From: Isoperla grammatica
Taxonomy: Eukaryota > Arthropoda > Insecta > Plecoptera > Perlodidae
DNA length: 64,000 nt
Direction of reading: 5' to 3'
Assembly (NCBI GenBank): GCA_945910005.1
Contig: OX246746.1
Span: 35,448,638-35,512,637, forward strand
Position 1 is the stretch's first letter. Every line of letters begins with the position of its first letter. Both the position numbers and the translations under genes were made by a program. Positions 23,101 through 36,086 of the stretch are shown one piece after another. The notes under the pieces are model-generated. The model did not search any database, had not been told where the DNA came from, and worked only from the letters and a program-made list of their open reading frames with translations.

Positions 23101-24196
23101 TCGAGTGATTAGACGCTGACGCTTTTGCATGAAAAAGCCCCACCGCTCAACGAGGCTTGCGCAGGTTTCGTTTTGTCTGTGACGTCGACCGATAGGGGCT
23201 CGATAGTGTGGCTGAAATCCCTATGAAAATTAAACGCGAGAAATAAACGTCTCACTTCCACGTCTCGTAACTCACTCAATTGTAGCCCGATTTCCAAATG
23301 AGTGACATTGACGGAATTTGGGAATCATTGTGATTGCTTTGAGTGGTTATTCTTGTCGATTATGATATATGCGACGTTTTCATGATGAAGGAAACAAAAC
23401 CTTGTAATCGCCCGCTCGCTAATAGCATGCGCGATACCGAGTTCACGCATAAGGCTTCAAAAGACCAAATTAATTGTAATACGAGGATTGAGTTTGGTAT
23501 CACTCCTGCATCAAACTGTCATCTTTCATATCAAGGAAACAGATTGTAGCTGTAGCTACAAACAAATTACGTACGGCGTGTTATTTTAAACCGTGCTATC
23601 GCAATGAGGGTGTAGCGAGAAAACAAACGATACATTCAGCGCGTGCGGTCGTTTACTAGCCTTTGACTAGACAACACGGTTGCAAATAACACGTCGTAGT
23701 AATTTGTTTGTATGTACAGATAAAATCTGTTTACATCATATGAAAGATGACAGTTTGATACAGAATTTGGTACCAAATTCAATCGTCGTATTCCAATCAA
23801 TTTGGTCTTTTGAAGCCTTATGAGTGGTCACGGTATCACGCATGCTGTTAGCGGGCGGGCGATTTCAAGGTTTTGTTTCCATCATCATAAAAACCTTGCA
23901 TATGATAGAATCGACAAGAACGACCACTCAAAAAAAAATCACAATAATTCATAGATTACGCCGACTTACTCATTTGGAAAGCGGGCTACAATTGAGTGAG
24001 TTACGAGACATGGAAGTGAGACGTTGTTTCTCGCGTTTAATTTTAAATAAATGGGGATTTCAGCCACACTATCGAACTCGTATTGGTCGACGTCACAGAC
24101 GAAACGAAACCTGCGCTGTGGGCCGAACGAAGCCTCGTTGAGCGGTGGGACTTTTTCATTCGACTTACGCAAAAGTGTCAGTGTCTAATGACTCGA
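23101..24196. mobile_element. 1.1-kb near-palindrome (fold-back or long-TIR element)
   Basis: The left arm (about 23101-23612) is the inverted complement of the right arm (about 23668-24196). The tips pair as TCGAGTGATTAGAC with GTCTAATGACTCGA. Farther in, CGCTCAACGAGGCTT pairs with AAGCCTCGTTGAGCG, and ATCAAACTGTCATCTTTCAT with ATGAAAGATGACAGTTTGAT. The arms carry scattered substitutions and a central spacer of about 55 bp. No transposase is present. A transcript would form a hairpin of about 500 bp. Confidence 0.85.
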
Positions 24197-24766
24197 CCTG
24201 TATGTTTGGGTTTAGTGGGCCTTTGAGTATGCATATCAAATACATGTCAAGATGCAACGGCTTGGTGCTTGATGCGTGAGTAACTGAATATGCATATCGA
24301 ATTGTTAGTTTATATCTGCGTTGTAGCTAAAGGGATTGATTGCCGATATAACTGACGTCCTGTATAACACTTTTTTAGTAGACCAGAAGTAACTAATTTT
24401 ACAGACATTTGTATTGAAATGTGTACTAGCATTGACTGCTATGTTAGGAAAACCAAGGGTTACATCATATCTTCAACACACCGGTGTATTACTAGTTACT
24501 ATACTACCACACGACACGATAATTTCGATTTGCAACATATGTGTACATAATTATTAGAAAGTAAAAGTGTGTGTTTGTGTGTTTTTGGATTTAGGGCGCT
24601 TTGAACGGCGAGGGTCATTCGCGCCTCCAGGTTGTATGTAATAAGTAAATTATGGCTGAAAAAGTATAGTTTGAAATGTAAATTTAATACAACGAGAACG
24701 AAAATCGATGTCAAAGAAATCATTGCCAAGATCGACATACGGAAGTCAAGAGAATCAGGGTCATCA
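24197..24766. other. No recognisable feature
   Basis: AT-rich with a short TG run near 24570. No known domain or repeat family was found. Confidence 0.45.
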
Positions 24767-25298
24767 GAACATGGCCAAGGTCATCATTAGAGGGGGTTAA
24801 CAGATTCGTTGTCAGTAGAACATTGCCAAAGTCATCGTAAGAGAGGGTTAACATATTCGTTGTCAGTAGAACATTGCCAAAGTCATCGTAAGAGAGGGTG
24901 AACATATTCGATGTCAGTAGAACATTGCCAAAGTCATCGTAAGAGAGGGTGCCCATATTCGATGTCAGTAGAACATTGCCAAAGTCATCGTAAGAGAGGG
25001 TTAACATATTCGTTGTCAGTAGAACATTGCCAAAGTCATCGTAAGAGAGGGTGAACATATTCGATGTCAGTAGAACATTGCCAAAGTCATCGAAAGAGAG
25101 GGTGAACATATTCGTTGTCAGTAGAACATTGCCAAAGTCATCGTAAGAGAGGGTTAACATATTCGTTGTCAGTAGAACATTGCCAAAGTCATCGTAAGAG
25201 AGGGTGAACATATTCGATGTCAGTAGAACATTGCCAAAGTCATCGTAAGAGAGGGTTCAAATATTCGTTGTCAGTAGAACATTGCCAAGGTCATCATA
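24767..25298. repeat. 51-bp minisatellite, about 10 copies
   Basis: Tandem units contain GTCAGTAGAACATTGCCAAA and GTCATCGTAAGAGAGGGT with few substitutions. The unit is a multiple of three, so the reverse frame stays open with period MFTLSYDDFGNVLLTTN. The first and last units are the most diverged. Confidence 0.9.
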
Positions 25299-25588
25299 AG
25301 TAGAAAGTAAAAGAACTTGAAAAGAATCGAATACAAGCATGATTGTATGATATGGATCGTGGTACAACCTTAGCGTGTTTAACTGAAAGAAGAGGAGACC
25401 TCTGGACATAAAGAGGTTAAAACCTTGCGGCCAATAAAACCAACCCGTCAAGTGTCTTATGATTGGAGATATGAGAATCACTTAGCGCAGAACACATATT
25501 ACTAACCTTATGTAAACTATAGCTATGTTTACATATAAGACCGAACTTAGAACCAGACTGAAAACTGTCATCGACGCCGACTTTAGAT

Positions 25589-26221
25589 CAGTGGTGTAGA
25601 GCCAAATTTACCAGTACGTATACGCTTCAGTGGGAAGCTGGAGGGACACATATTTCCAGTTAAAAGAACATGGGGGGTTTGAGGGGCAGAGCCCCCAAAC
25701 AATGGCGCCGCAGGCGATTTAAAAAAAAAACAGGCTTTTAGTGTGTTTTGAGCGTTTTAGATACCAATACCGGACTGAATGCAATCCCGAAATACTGCAG
25801 TTTTTGTAGTGGAAAACCAGAAAAATCACCAAAAATAATTGGAACACTGACGAGAATTGTTCAGGAATACGTTTTGGGGCTTAGGAAGTGGTTTTGCGAC
25901 ACACACGCCACCCGTGGCCCGTATAGGTATATCTGTTGATCTTGGCTGTTGATAATTGACACCGAGTGAGGCAATTGTATCCCACTTGGTGTATTGGCGG
26001 GACGCGGAACTTAAAATTGAATATCGGGACTCCCAGATCCAGGGCTGGTCTCAATGGAGAAAAGCTGACAATCGTGAATAATGTGTCCGTCATTCGAGGC
26101 ATGTTACGACCGTATCATTGCGTATCACTCGTATCATAACCAAAACCAGTGTGTATACGAAAGTTTTTTAGCCGGAGCAGTGTGTACGGCGTATACGCCC
26201 GTATTCACCACTACACCACTG
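25589..26221. mobile_element. Non-autonomous hAT-type transposon with perfect target duplication
   Basis: The element starts CAGTGGTGTAG and ends CTACACCACTG, a perfect 11-bp terminal inverted repeat. Subterminal GTATACGC words lie on both sides. It is flanked by CTTTAGAT at 25581-25588 and 26222-26229, an exact 8-bp target duplication as expected for hAT. The interior has a GC hairpin GGGGCAGAGCCCC near GCCGCAGGCGATT and no transposase. The perfect duplication suggests a fairly recent insertion. Confidence 0.93.
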
Positions 26222-26495
26222 CTTTAGATGAAGTGTACCCAAACTTGATTTCGGTCTCGCATCAACACCCTTTTAACGTGTTCGTTTCGGTCGTACATAA
26301 ACCTAATTTTTCTTTCTGCCATATAAAATCAATATAAATATGCATCCCAACGAACAAAGGGTAACAAGCTGTTGCAATCATTCTGCTTGATTTTAGTTTG
26401 ATAGCAACTAGTCAACTAGAATCATTTAGCACCTTATTCCCCTACAAACCGCGCATACATCACCCGTGTGGACAGCATTATAGAGTTCCTTCTCC

Positions 26496-26648
26496 GTTTA
26501 CATGGTAGGACTGAGTCGGTCTTATGGTGCGGGCTGACTTTTTAGGCGGACTAGACCCAGTCGGTTCGGTTCCATTTTCTAGGTGTTTACATGGCGTAGC
26601 GAGTGTGAAACCAGTACTCATTACAGGACTCAGTCCGCCATGTAAACA
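26496..26648. mobile_element. Small inverted-repeat element (MITE-like)
   Basis: GTTTACATGGTAGGACTGAG on the left is nearly the reverse complement of CTCAGTCCGCCATGTAAAC on the right, about 150 bp apart, with no coding content. The exact ends and target duplication are not clear. Confidence 0.5.
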
Positions 26649-26696
26649 AGATTATTGTCTAGCATCACGTAAGACGCACTTTGACGCACTTACACA

Positions 26697-27277
26697 CACT
26701 ATCACGACATGGATTGCAAGTGTAACGCACTATCACGACATGGATTGCAAGTGTGACGCACTATCACGACATGGATTGCAAGTGTGACGCACTATCACGA
26801 CATGGATTGCAAGTGTGACGCACTATTAAGACATGGATTGCAAGTGTGACGCACTATCACGACATGGATTGCAAGTGTGACGCACTATCACGACATGGAT
26901 TGCAAGTGTGACGCACTTTCACGACATGGATTGCAAGTGTGACGCACTATCACGACATGGATTGCAAGTGTGACGCACTTTCACGACATGGATTGCAAGT
27001 GTGACGCACTTTCACGACATGGATTGCAAGTGTGACGCACTATCACGACAAGGATTGCAAGTGTGACGCACTATCACGACATGGATTGCAAGTGTGACGC
27101 ACTATCACGACATGGATTGCAAGTGTGACGCACTATCACGACATGGATTGCAAGTGTGACGCACTATCACGACATGGATTGCAAGTGTGACGCACTTTCA
27201 CGACATGGATTGCAAGTGTGACGCACTATCACGACATGGATTGCAAGTGTGACGCACTATCACGACATGGATTGCAA
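26697..27277. repeat. 31-bp minisatellite, about 19 copies
   Basis: Very homogeneous head-to-tail units contain CACTATCACGACATGG followed by ATTGCAAGTGTGACG. The only common variant is TATC or TTTC. There are no spacers between units, so this is not a CRISPR-like array. Confidence 0.95.
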
Positions 27278-28331
27278 AACTGTTGATGCAGAAGTCAATA
27301 GATTCCCGAGGTCAATCATCATTAAGGTTGTCTCCAAGACGAAGCGTTGCGCTTTGCAGGCGGGAGATAAAGGCTGTAGGCTGTATCTGACAGGCGGACA
27401 CCCAGACAGTTAATTGTGCGGGACTTCCAGTGCGCCGAGTAGAACCAGACTACAATAAACTACGGTAAGATTGAGAGACTGGATCGTATATCCTTGTGAA
27501 ATTAGTGGTGGAGGAATTAATGACCACATATACGTCCAGGCATTAGGAATAACAGATAAATGTTTCAATGGTAGATGTCAGTAATAACATATCCGCATTG
27601 TAGCTTTATGTATAGGATGTTTATTCAAAATCAACCCATGCACATCAATGCAATTCAATGTTATTTTTACTGATGTAAGCTGTAACTCAATTAATTACGT
27701 AGCAGAATATACTCAGGTGTAATCAATCCATGCACATCAATGCAATTCAATGCTATTTTTACTTTGTAAATTATAGCTATATTTTTAATTCTTGTTTCAC
27801 ATTATTTGAAGGAGGCCTCGATCTCACGGCCGCTGGTCGAGGCCACGAAGCGTCGCGACCTCATTCTCCCTTTGAGGCCAGTCTATTTATAACTCTTGTC
27901 ACAACTAACTGAACATCGAACACAAATTAATGAGATTTGAAACTATTATTACATATAACAATGATCTGTTCCTGATCAACGAGGATTCAATATGTTTTCC
28001 CTTCTACCATCTGTGGTGATGTTAGAACTACCGCGAGGAATATATTGCATTCGTTCGTGTAACGTTACTTATTCGCAACAATCAACGCTTTCAGTATTGT
28101 TATACCTGCACTAAGGCTGTATGTTGACCTTCTCTGCGGTACTTGACTTAAAATTGCTTTAAAAATTGTTCAAAAGGAAACAAAAAGAGGTCATCTACTA
28201 CAGTATTAACTGCTAATTTTAATGAATGTTTCTTTCCTCCAACAAATATTTCCGTTTTTCAAATGTTTTTATTTTTTTGTGAAAGTTGTATTTTAATAAA
28301 TGTTGTTATGAATATCTGTTATATATAGGAA
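27278..28331. other. No gene; one short duplication
   Basis: CCATGCACATCAATGCAATT occurs twice (about 27637 and 27728) within similar 45-bp contexts, a local duplication of about 90 bp spacing. Otherwise I recognise nothing. Confidence 0.45.
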
Positions 28332-28440
28332 GCACACCAGCTTTACCTGATGTGCTCTTCTTTAGCTGCCTAACTAGGTTATTAGGGTGTTTTGATAGCT
28401 GGGAAGGAATGTCCTAGGGCTGACATTTTCGCAGGGTTCC
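28332..28440 (-). mobile_element. SINE family A, body fragment
   Basis: The plus strand reads AGCACACCAGCTTTACCTGA, then CCTAACTAGGTTATTAGGGT and AGCTGGGAAGGAAT. This is the reverse complement of the 3' half of the SINE at 211-476. The tRNA head is absent. Confidence 0.7.
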
Positions 28441-29328
28441 AGACCCACTATTAGAAAGAAATTTTGATTTACTGAGAGTACATATTTAAATTTAATGAAC
28501 TCATTTAAGTAAGTATGAGATAAATAGTAAACGAGGCCTATGACTGTAAAAGACAAATTTTCAAATTGAGTGGCCCAAGTAAACATTGGTACTAAAAATA
28601 ATATGGTTCCTCTTAGTAGTTGCAGATTCGGTAGCACGCAAATGTTTAGTAAAGTAGTAAACCATGCTAAAATGTAGCTGACCGAAGAGGGAAATCTTTT
28701 GAAAATATTGTCATTTCGAAGTAGCCTACTGGGTGGGCGTGGGCCAATTTGATGGGAAATATTATATTTAACAGCTTGTCAGCTTTGTCAAATACGACTT
28801 ATATTGTCAGTTTAGGAATAAAATGTCCCTATATTTGATAGTAGAGATTTTATTTTGTTTCTCAAATCGCCCAACTTGGAAAGGATATCAGCAAATTCCG
28901 GGGGATCGTCAATACTACTATTTTGGTGCGGCTACCAAATACAGATAAATGTTGACGGTCAATGCTTTGTTTTGTGTGATGCTTGAACATTTTCCTTCAT
29001 TCTTCCGACGCAGAGTAGGCCTACCACGCGTACACGTGTAAACCAAGCTACGTGATGGTCAATGGTTCTTACTTTGCGTGCAGAGCTCAATAGAAATGCA
29101 ACTTCGCAAGATGTCATATTCCGTATGAAACACATTTTGGTTGTTTCACAGAATAGACTCTTAGTAACAATCTTTGTGTCGCTGGTGCTAAGAAACAGAG
29201 GCAACTGATCAGGCAGACAAACTCGATGTATTTTACTTCATACAAAGTTCAAATGTTTCTACCATGATCGCACAGTGGTGTGTTCATGGATCGGGGATGG
29301 AAGGAGTGAACCAACACTATGTACACGA
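28441..29328. other. No recognisable feature
   Basis: AT-rich sequence with short frames only. GTAGGCCTAC occurs at 29015. Confidence 0.45.
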
Positions 29329-29686
<358 letters not shown>

Positions 29687-30051
29687 TTTAAGGCTCATCC
29701 CCTCCTGATCCTTCTGGATTCTTTGCAACATCACTATTATTAATGCTGGGTGCAACCGTACATAGGAAACAAAACAGTACTATGGCTGTTTTGAAACTGA
29801 CACATCTGCATAACTGAAACACCTGTCTAGACTATTAATATTACCTTTTACCGAAACAAAATTATCTAGCTAATTATGTGTATATTTCAGCTTTTATCTA
29901 AAGACATTTTATCATACATTTTTGGAGATTTTTTTATCTCTATCTACAGATTGCTTAGAACCTGCACACGAAAGTAAAGTAGTGAATCTTTTCTTATTTT
30001 GTGACGTCTAATAATTACTCATTATGAAGTATATGGGGTGCGTAGACACTT
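29687..30051. other. No recognisable feature
   Basis: AT-rich sequence between the GA arrays and the fold-back element, with nothing assignable. Confidence 0.45.
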
Positions 30052-30790
30052 AGTCAAATGACATTTCGTCTACTTGACTGTTTGGTCTACACAGACATTT
30101 TGTCTACTGCATAACTTCGTCTACTGTAAAATCTTGTCTACCGACCGTTCGTCGACTACCATTAAGTCCACAAATGAATTTGTTCGAACATAATTTTCCG
30201 TCTAGTTGTCTAATTAATAGATGATAACAAAGCTATTTTGTAATACATTTTATTCATCATCACTGTCTTCGTCTGTTTACAAATAAATTTGGTCAAACAC
30301 AATTTTCCATTTTCTAACATAATTTTGTATCTGCGCGGTTGAAATTGTGGGTATAGCCATTGTGTTCTAAATTCTCCCCACCTCGTGATGTTTCCACTAA
30401 TTTTGTATCCATCTTAAGCAGTCAACACTAACACACTAACACTGTACGGAACTCCCGCGGATCCGATGCACACACAGTTAAGTCCACTGTACTACTGTAG
30501 TGTACGGAACGAAATGTTATTGTTTCACCCGCGGACCACGTCAGACCGATGCACACAGACAACAACATACACACAGAGTATCACAGTAGACCAAATGTCT
30601 GCGTAGGCGAAAAGACGGTAGACAACGAATCACAGTAGACGAAATGTCTGCGTAGACGAAAAGACGGTAGACGAAAGGAATTAGTAGACGAAAAGTCTTA
30701 AGACGAAATAATTGTCGACGTTATGTCCGTAGACATAGAAGTAGTAGACGAAATGTCTGTAGACCAAAAAAAGTAGAGCAACTGTCCTGG
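30052..30790. mobile_element. Fold-back element built of GTAGACGAAA-like words
   Basis: The left segment (30052-30175) repeats words such as GACATTTCGTCTAC and TTGGTCTAC. The right segment (30590-30775) repeats their complements, GTAGACGAAATGTCT and GTAGACGAAAAG, at least six times. The middle is unrelated AT-rich sequence. Clustered short repeats in opposite orientation at the two ends are typical of fold-back or MITE-like DNA elements with subterminal repeats. No coding sequence is present, and the ends are approximate. Confidence 0.65.
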
Positions 30791-30983
30791 CACGAGTATA
30801 CGGCAATGTAGAGTGCAAACATAATTCTATTGATGACCAACTGGTATACTTACATATATTTTAAATTAAAATTGTATCTTGTTGGGCCTACGCTTATCAA
30901 GTTCCCATTCTTCTTGCCACCATATTGATTGATGTATCATTCATTCTTTCTAGTCTTTTAAACATACTCTTATTGATTCCGAT

Positions 30984-31240
30984 AGATAAATAAATACGTA
31001 CATATGTAATTTTAGTCTACCCACTCAGTTACAAGAACTGATTTTGAGTGGGGGACAATTTATTGTGTGCTTCGTTGCTATGATGGATTAAAAGACACTG
31101 TTTAGATATTGTGTGACAGTATCATACAGGTTAAAGTCAAGTTCCAAAGTTAAAAAACTCCAACCCAGGCCGGGAATCGAACCTTGGACCTCCTGCATTA
31201 GAAGCAGAAATAAACCCACTAGACGTCAGAGTCACCTAAT
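30984..31240 (-). mobile_element. tRNA-derived SINE, family D (best copy)
   Basis: On the minus strand a tRNA-like head (31162-31234) carries GACGTCTAGTGGGTT and a B box GGTTCGATTCCCGGCC. After a body of about 100 bp comes a 3' hairpin of CCCACTCA and TGAGTGGG with a 17-base loop, then an ATTTATTTATC tail. Related 3' ends lie at 16138-16262 and 49297-49440. Confidence 0.7.
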
Positions 31241-31447
31241 GGATAATGTACTCATTCATGACAATCGATCATAAAATTAATGTATACGTAATACGTTTCA
31301 TCCTCTCTTGGTGGGAATTGTGTTTTGAAACACGGACGTTGATAGTTACTCATCTTCCTTATACTGTTCATGATTGCCGTCTTGGCAGTGTTTGTACACA
31401 AGATTGAATTGCTCGTACTTTGAAGTCAGCTTGATGAGGCACCATTA

Positions 31448-31500
31448 AACAAACAAACAAACAAACAAACAAACAAACAAACAAACAAACAAACCAACAA
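31448..31500. repeat. (AAAC)n microsatellite
   Basis: About 12 AAAC units with minor interruptions lie 200 bp before the large 24-bp array. Confidence 0.95.
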
Positions 31501-31701
31501 ACAAACAATCAAACAAACTAACAGAATCAGTGATGCGAATAATATGGTCTCTTTAACCCCAATCACTGCAATCAGGAAGGTTTATAAATTTGCGCTGTTT
31601 GTCCCATGGTGGTCACAATATACAGTGATGAGTGTACTGAACAGTTGACTTATCAATGCGCTCTTCATCATTCATCAGTTACGAGAAGGCCACGACTACA
31701 G

Positions 31702-34700
31702 GCGTCGTTCATAGACACCTCTATGACGTCGTTCATAGACACCTCTATGGCGTCGTTCATAGACACCTCTATGGCGTCGTTCATAGACACCTCTGTGGCG
31801 TCGTTCATTGACACCTCTGTGGCGTCGTTCATAGACACCTCTATGGCGTCGTTCATAGACACCTCTATGGCGTCGTTCATTGACACCTCTGTGGCGTCGT
31901 TCATAGACACCTCTATGGCGTCGTTCATAGACACCTCTATGGCGTCGTTCATTGACACCTCTATGGCGTCGTTCATAGACACCTCTATGGCGTCGTTCAT
32001 AGACACCTCTATGGCGTCGTTCGTAGACACCTCTATGACGTCGTTCATAGACACCTTTATGGCGTCGTTCATAGACACCTCTATGGCGTCGTTCATAGAC
32101 ACCTCTATGGCGTCGTTCATAGACACCTCTGTGGCGTCGTTCATTGACACCTCTGTGGCGTCGTTCATAGACACCTCTATGGCGTCGTTCATAGACACCT
32201 CTATGGCGTCGTTCATTGACACCTCTGTGGCGTCGTTCATAGACACCTCTATGGCGTCGTTCATAGACACCTCTATGGCGTCGTTCATTGACACCTCTAT
32301 GGCGTCGTTCATAGACACCTCTATGGCGTCGTTCATAGACACCTCTATGGCGTCGTTCGTAGACACCTCTATGGCGTCGTTCATAGACACCTCTATGGCG
32401 TCGTTCAACGACACCTCTATGACGTCGTTCATAGACACCTCTATGACGTCGTTCATAGACACCTTTATGGCGTCGTTCATAGACACCTCTATGGCGTCGT
32501 TCATAGACACCTCTATGGCGTCCTTCATTGACACCTCTATGACGTCGTTCATAGACACCTCTATGGCGTCGTTCATAGACACCTCTATGGCGTCGTTCAT
32601 AGACACCTCTATGGCGTCGTGAATAGACACCTCTATGGCGTCCTTCATTGACACCTCTATGACGTCGTTCATAGACACCTCTATGGCGTCGTTCATAGAC
32701 ACCTCTATGGCGTCGTTCATAGACACCTCTATGGCGTCGTTCATAGACACCTCTATGGCGTCGTTCATAGACACCTCTATGGCGTCGTTCATAGACACCT
32801 CTATGGCGTCGTTCATAGACACCTCTATGACGTCGTTCATAGACACCTCTATGACGTCGTTCATAGACACCTCTATGGCGTCGTTCATAGACACCTCTAT
32901 GGCGTCGTTCATAGACACCTCTATGGCGTCGTTCATAGACACCTCTATGGCGTCGTTCATAGACACCTCTATGACGTCGTTCATAGACACCTCTATGGCG
33001 TCCTTCATTGACACCTCTATGGCGTCGTTCATAGACACCTCTATGGCGTCGTTCATAGACACCTCTATGGCGTCGTTCATAGACACCTCTATGGCGTCGT
33101 GAATAGACACCTCTATGGCGTCGTTCATAGACACCTCTATGGCGTCGTTCATAGACACCTCTATGACGTCGTTCATAGACACCTCTATGGCGTCGTTCAT
33201 AGACACCTCTATGGCGTCGTTCATAGACACCTCTTTGACGTCGTTCATAGACACCTCTATGACGTCGTTCATAGACACCTCTATGGCGTCGTCCATAGAC
33301 ACCTCTATGGCGTCCTTCATTGACACCTCTATGGCGTCGTTCATAGACACCTCTATGACGTCGTTCATAGACACCTCTATGGCGTCGTTCATAGACACCT
33401 CTATGACGTCGTTCATAGACACCTCTATGGCGTCGTTCATAGACACCTCTATGGCGTCGTTCATAGACACCTCTATGACGTCGTTCATAGACACCTCTAT
33501 GGCGTCCTTCATTGACACCTCTATGGCGTCGTTCATAGACACCTCTATGACGTCGTTCATAGACACCTCTATGGCGTCGTTCATAGACACCTCTTTGACG
33601 TCGTTCATAGACACCTCTATGGCGTCGTTCATAGACACCTCTATGGCGTCGTTCATAGACACCTCTTTGACGTCGTTCATAGACACCTCTTTGACGTCGT
33701 TCATAGACACCTCTTTGACGTCGTTCATTGACACCTCTATGGCGTCGTTCATAGACACCTCTATGACGTCGTTCATAGACACCTCTATGGCGTCGTTCAT
33801 AGACACCTCTATGACGTGGTTCATTGACACCTCTATGGCGTCGTTCATAGACACCTCTATGACGTCGTTCATTGACACCTCTATGGCGTCGTTCATAGAC
33901 ACCTCTATGGCGTCGTTCATTGACACCTCTATGACGTCGTTCATAGACACCTCTATGGCGTCGTTCATAGACACCTCTATGACGTCGTTCATAGACACCT
34001 CTATGGCGTCGTTCATAGACACCTCTATGACGTCGTTCATAGACACCTCTATGACGTCGTTCATAGACACCTCTATGGCGTCGTTCATTGACACCTCTAT
34101 GGCGTCGTTCATAGACACCTCTATGACGTCGTTCATAGACACCTCTATGACGTCGTTCATAGACACCTCTATGACGTCGTTCATAGACACCTCTATGGCG
34201 TCGTTCATAGACACCTCTATGACGTCGTTCATAGACACCTCTATGACGTCGTTCATAGACACCTCTATGGCGTCGTTCATTGACACCTCTATGGCGTCGT
34301 TCATAGACACCTCTATGACGTCGTTCATAGACAACTCTATGACGTCGTTCATAGACACCTCTATGACGTCGTTCATAGACACCTCTATGGCGTCGTTCAT
34401 AGACACCTCCATGGCGTCGTTCATAGACACCTCTATGACGTCGTTCATAGACACCTCTATGGCGTCGTTCATAGACACCTCTATGACGTCGTTCATAGAC
34501 ACCTCTATGGCGTCGTTCATAGACACCTCTATGACGTCGTTCATAGACACCTCTATGACGTCGTTCATAGACACCTCTATGACGTCGTTCATAGACACCT
34601 CTATGGCGTCGTTCATTGACACCTCTATGGCGTCGTTCATTGACACCTCTATGACGTCGTTCATAGACACCTCTATGGCGTCGTTCATAGACACCTCTAT

Positions 34701-35092
34701 GGCGTCGTTCATAGACACCTCTATGACGTCGTTCATAGACACCTCTATGGCGTCGTTCATAGACACCTCTATGGCGTCGTTCATTGACACCTCTATGGCG
34801 TCGTTCATAGACACCTCTATGGCGTCGTTCATAGACACTTCTATGGCGTCGTTCGTAGACACCTCTATGGCGTCGTTCATAGACACCTCTATGACGTCGT
34901 TCATAGACACCTCTATGGCGTCGTTCATAGACACTTCTATGGCGTCGTTCGTAGACACCTCTATGGCGTCGTTCGTAGACACCTCTATGGCGTCGTTCAT
35001 AGACACCTCTATGGCGTCGTTCGTAGACACCTCTGTGGCGTCGTTCGTAGACACCTCTATGGCGTCGTTCATAGACACCTCTATGGCGTCGT
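31702..35092. repeat. 24-bp minisatellite, about 141 copies (3.4 kb)
   Basis: Tandem copies of GCGTCGTTCATAGACACC followed by TCTATG. Variation is confined to a few positions: ATGGCG, ATGACG, GTGGCG or TTGACG at one, and TTCATAG, TTCATTG or TTCGTAG at another. Blocks of variants are themselves duplicated; a unit with GTCGTGAATAG recurs at 32616 and 33096. The consensus has no stop in four of the six frames, so reverse frames above 1,100 residues (period NDAIEVSM or HRGVYERR) run the full length. They have no non-repeat domain and I do not call a gene. Confidence 0.95.
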
Positions 35093-35184
35093 TTGGGTTG
35101 GAATGTTGAAGATTGATGCAACCACACACATTACTGAGGTTCGCGCTACCTCAAGGTAACTCTTTGGGTAACCTTGGGTAAACG

Positions 35185-35630
35185 CAGTGGCGTATCTAGG
35201 AGGGGGCTGGGGGTGTTGGAGCCTCCCACCGAAATTTCAACTTAAATTATACTCTGAAAATCATCATTTTCGCAAAAAGGTAAATAGATTTACTTATTAA
35301 TTTCTCTATTTTCTTAGTCGGGAAGCACTTCCGTACAGGTAAAATTGTATAAGTTGTAACAATATAGTAATAGTTCAATTTTATATAATACTGAATCTTG
35401 AAACTATTTTAAAGTCGTATTTGACGCCGTTGTAGCCCGTAGCCCGTTCAGCATAAACCTTACCTTCTCCTAAAACACATTAAAACCACTTAAAAAATAC
35501 GGATCTTAAAGAAATACCAGCGGCGTTATTGTGGGGAACATACCCCCCACACCCCCCATTGTGTCGTTTGTTGAGCACCTTCTTACAGTTATGTCTTACT
35601 CCCCGAAATATATTCGTGCGTACGCCACCG
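35185..35630. mobile_element. Small hAT-like non-autonomous element
   Basis: The ends CAGTGGCGTA and TACGCCACCG are inverted repeats (9 of 10). They are flanked by GGTAAACG (35177-35184) and GGTACACG (35631-35638), an 8-bp duplication with one change. No coding sequence is present. A hAT origin follows from the CAGTGGCG-type end and 8-bp duplication. Confidence 0.75.
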
Positions 35631-35893
35631 GGTACACGTCAAGGTCATTATGATAGTTTTTAATTATCTCTCTGTCGATTTAATCTAAAACACTGATCTC
35701 GCATTCAAACGGGACCTTGTCGATACTTTGATCACTTAGTTGTACAGGCTTATTGGCAGAGATGCAAGATCATCCAGTTCGTACATTCACTTGCATTTGT
35801 TGTTTTAGTCAATTTATTGAGTTTATGTGAAACATCTATACAAATTTTAGAATTTGTATTAGTTACAAAATTTGTTACGAGTTGCAAATTAAA

Positions 35894-36086
35894 TGATGAT
35901 GATATTTGGGGTTTTACGTCCCATATTTTTATGCAACGAGGCTAATCGAGACGATGAGTGGGTGATTATGAGGATGAAAAAACGCCACATGACATCCATG
36001 CCCAAGCCAGGAGTCGAACCTGGAACGCAGAGACCGCGGTATACTAGACCAACGCCTAATCGACCTCGGCCAACTGCGCCGGCCCT
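35894..36086 (-). mobile_element. SINE, family B-type 3' domain, copy of 4041-4242
   Basis: Nearly the same sequence as 4041-4242 in the same orientation: head GCCGGCGCAGTTGGCCGAGG, B box GGTTCGACTCC, domain CACTCATCGTCTCGATTAGC and an end at GGGACGTAAAACCCC. High similarity between copies 32 kb apart points to recent activity. Confidence 0.78.

Noticed and set aside
26697..27277. CRISPR-like array
   Set aside because: Units of 31 bp are directly abutting with no spacers, and the context is eukaryotic.
31668..35129. Reverse-strand open frames of 1,153 and 1,143 residues, and long forward frames
   Set aside because: They arise because a 24-bp unit without stops is repeated; four of six frames are open for the same reason. 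There is no non-repeat domain, start context or splice evidence.
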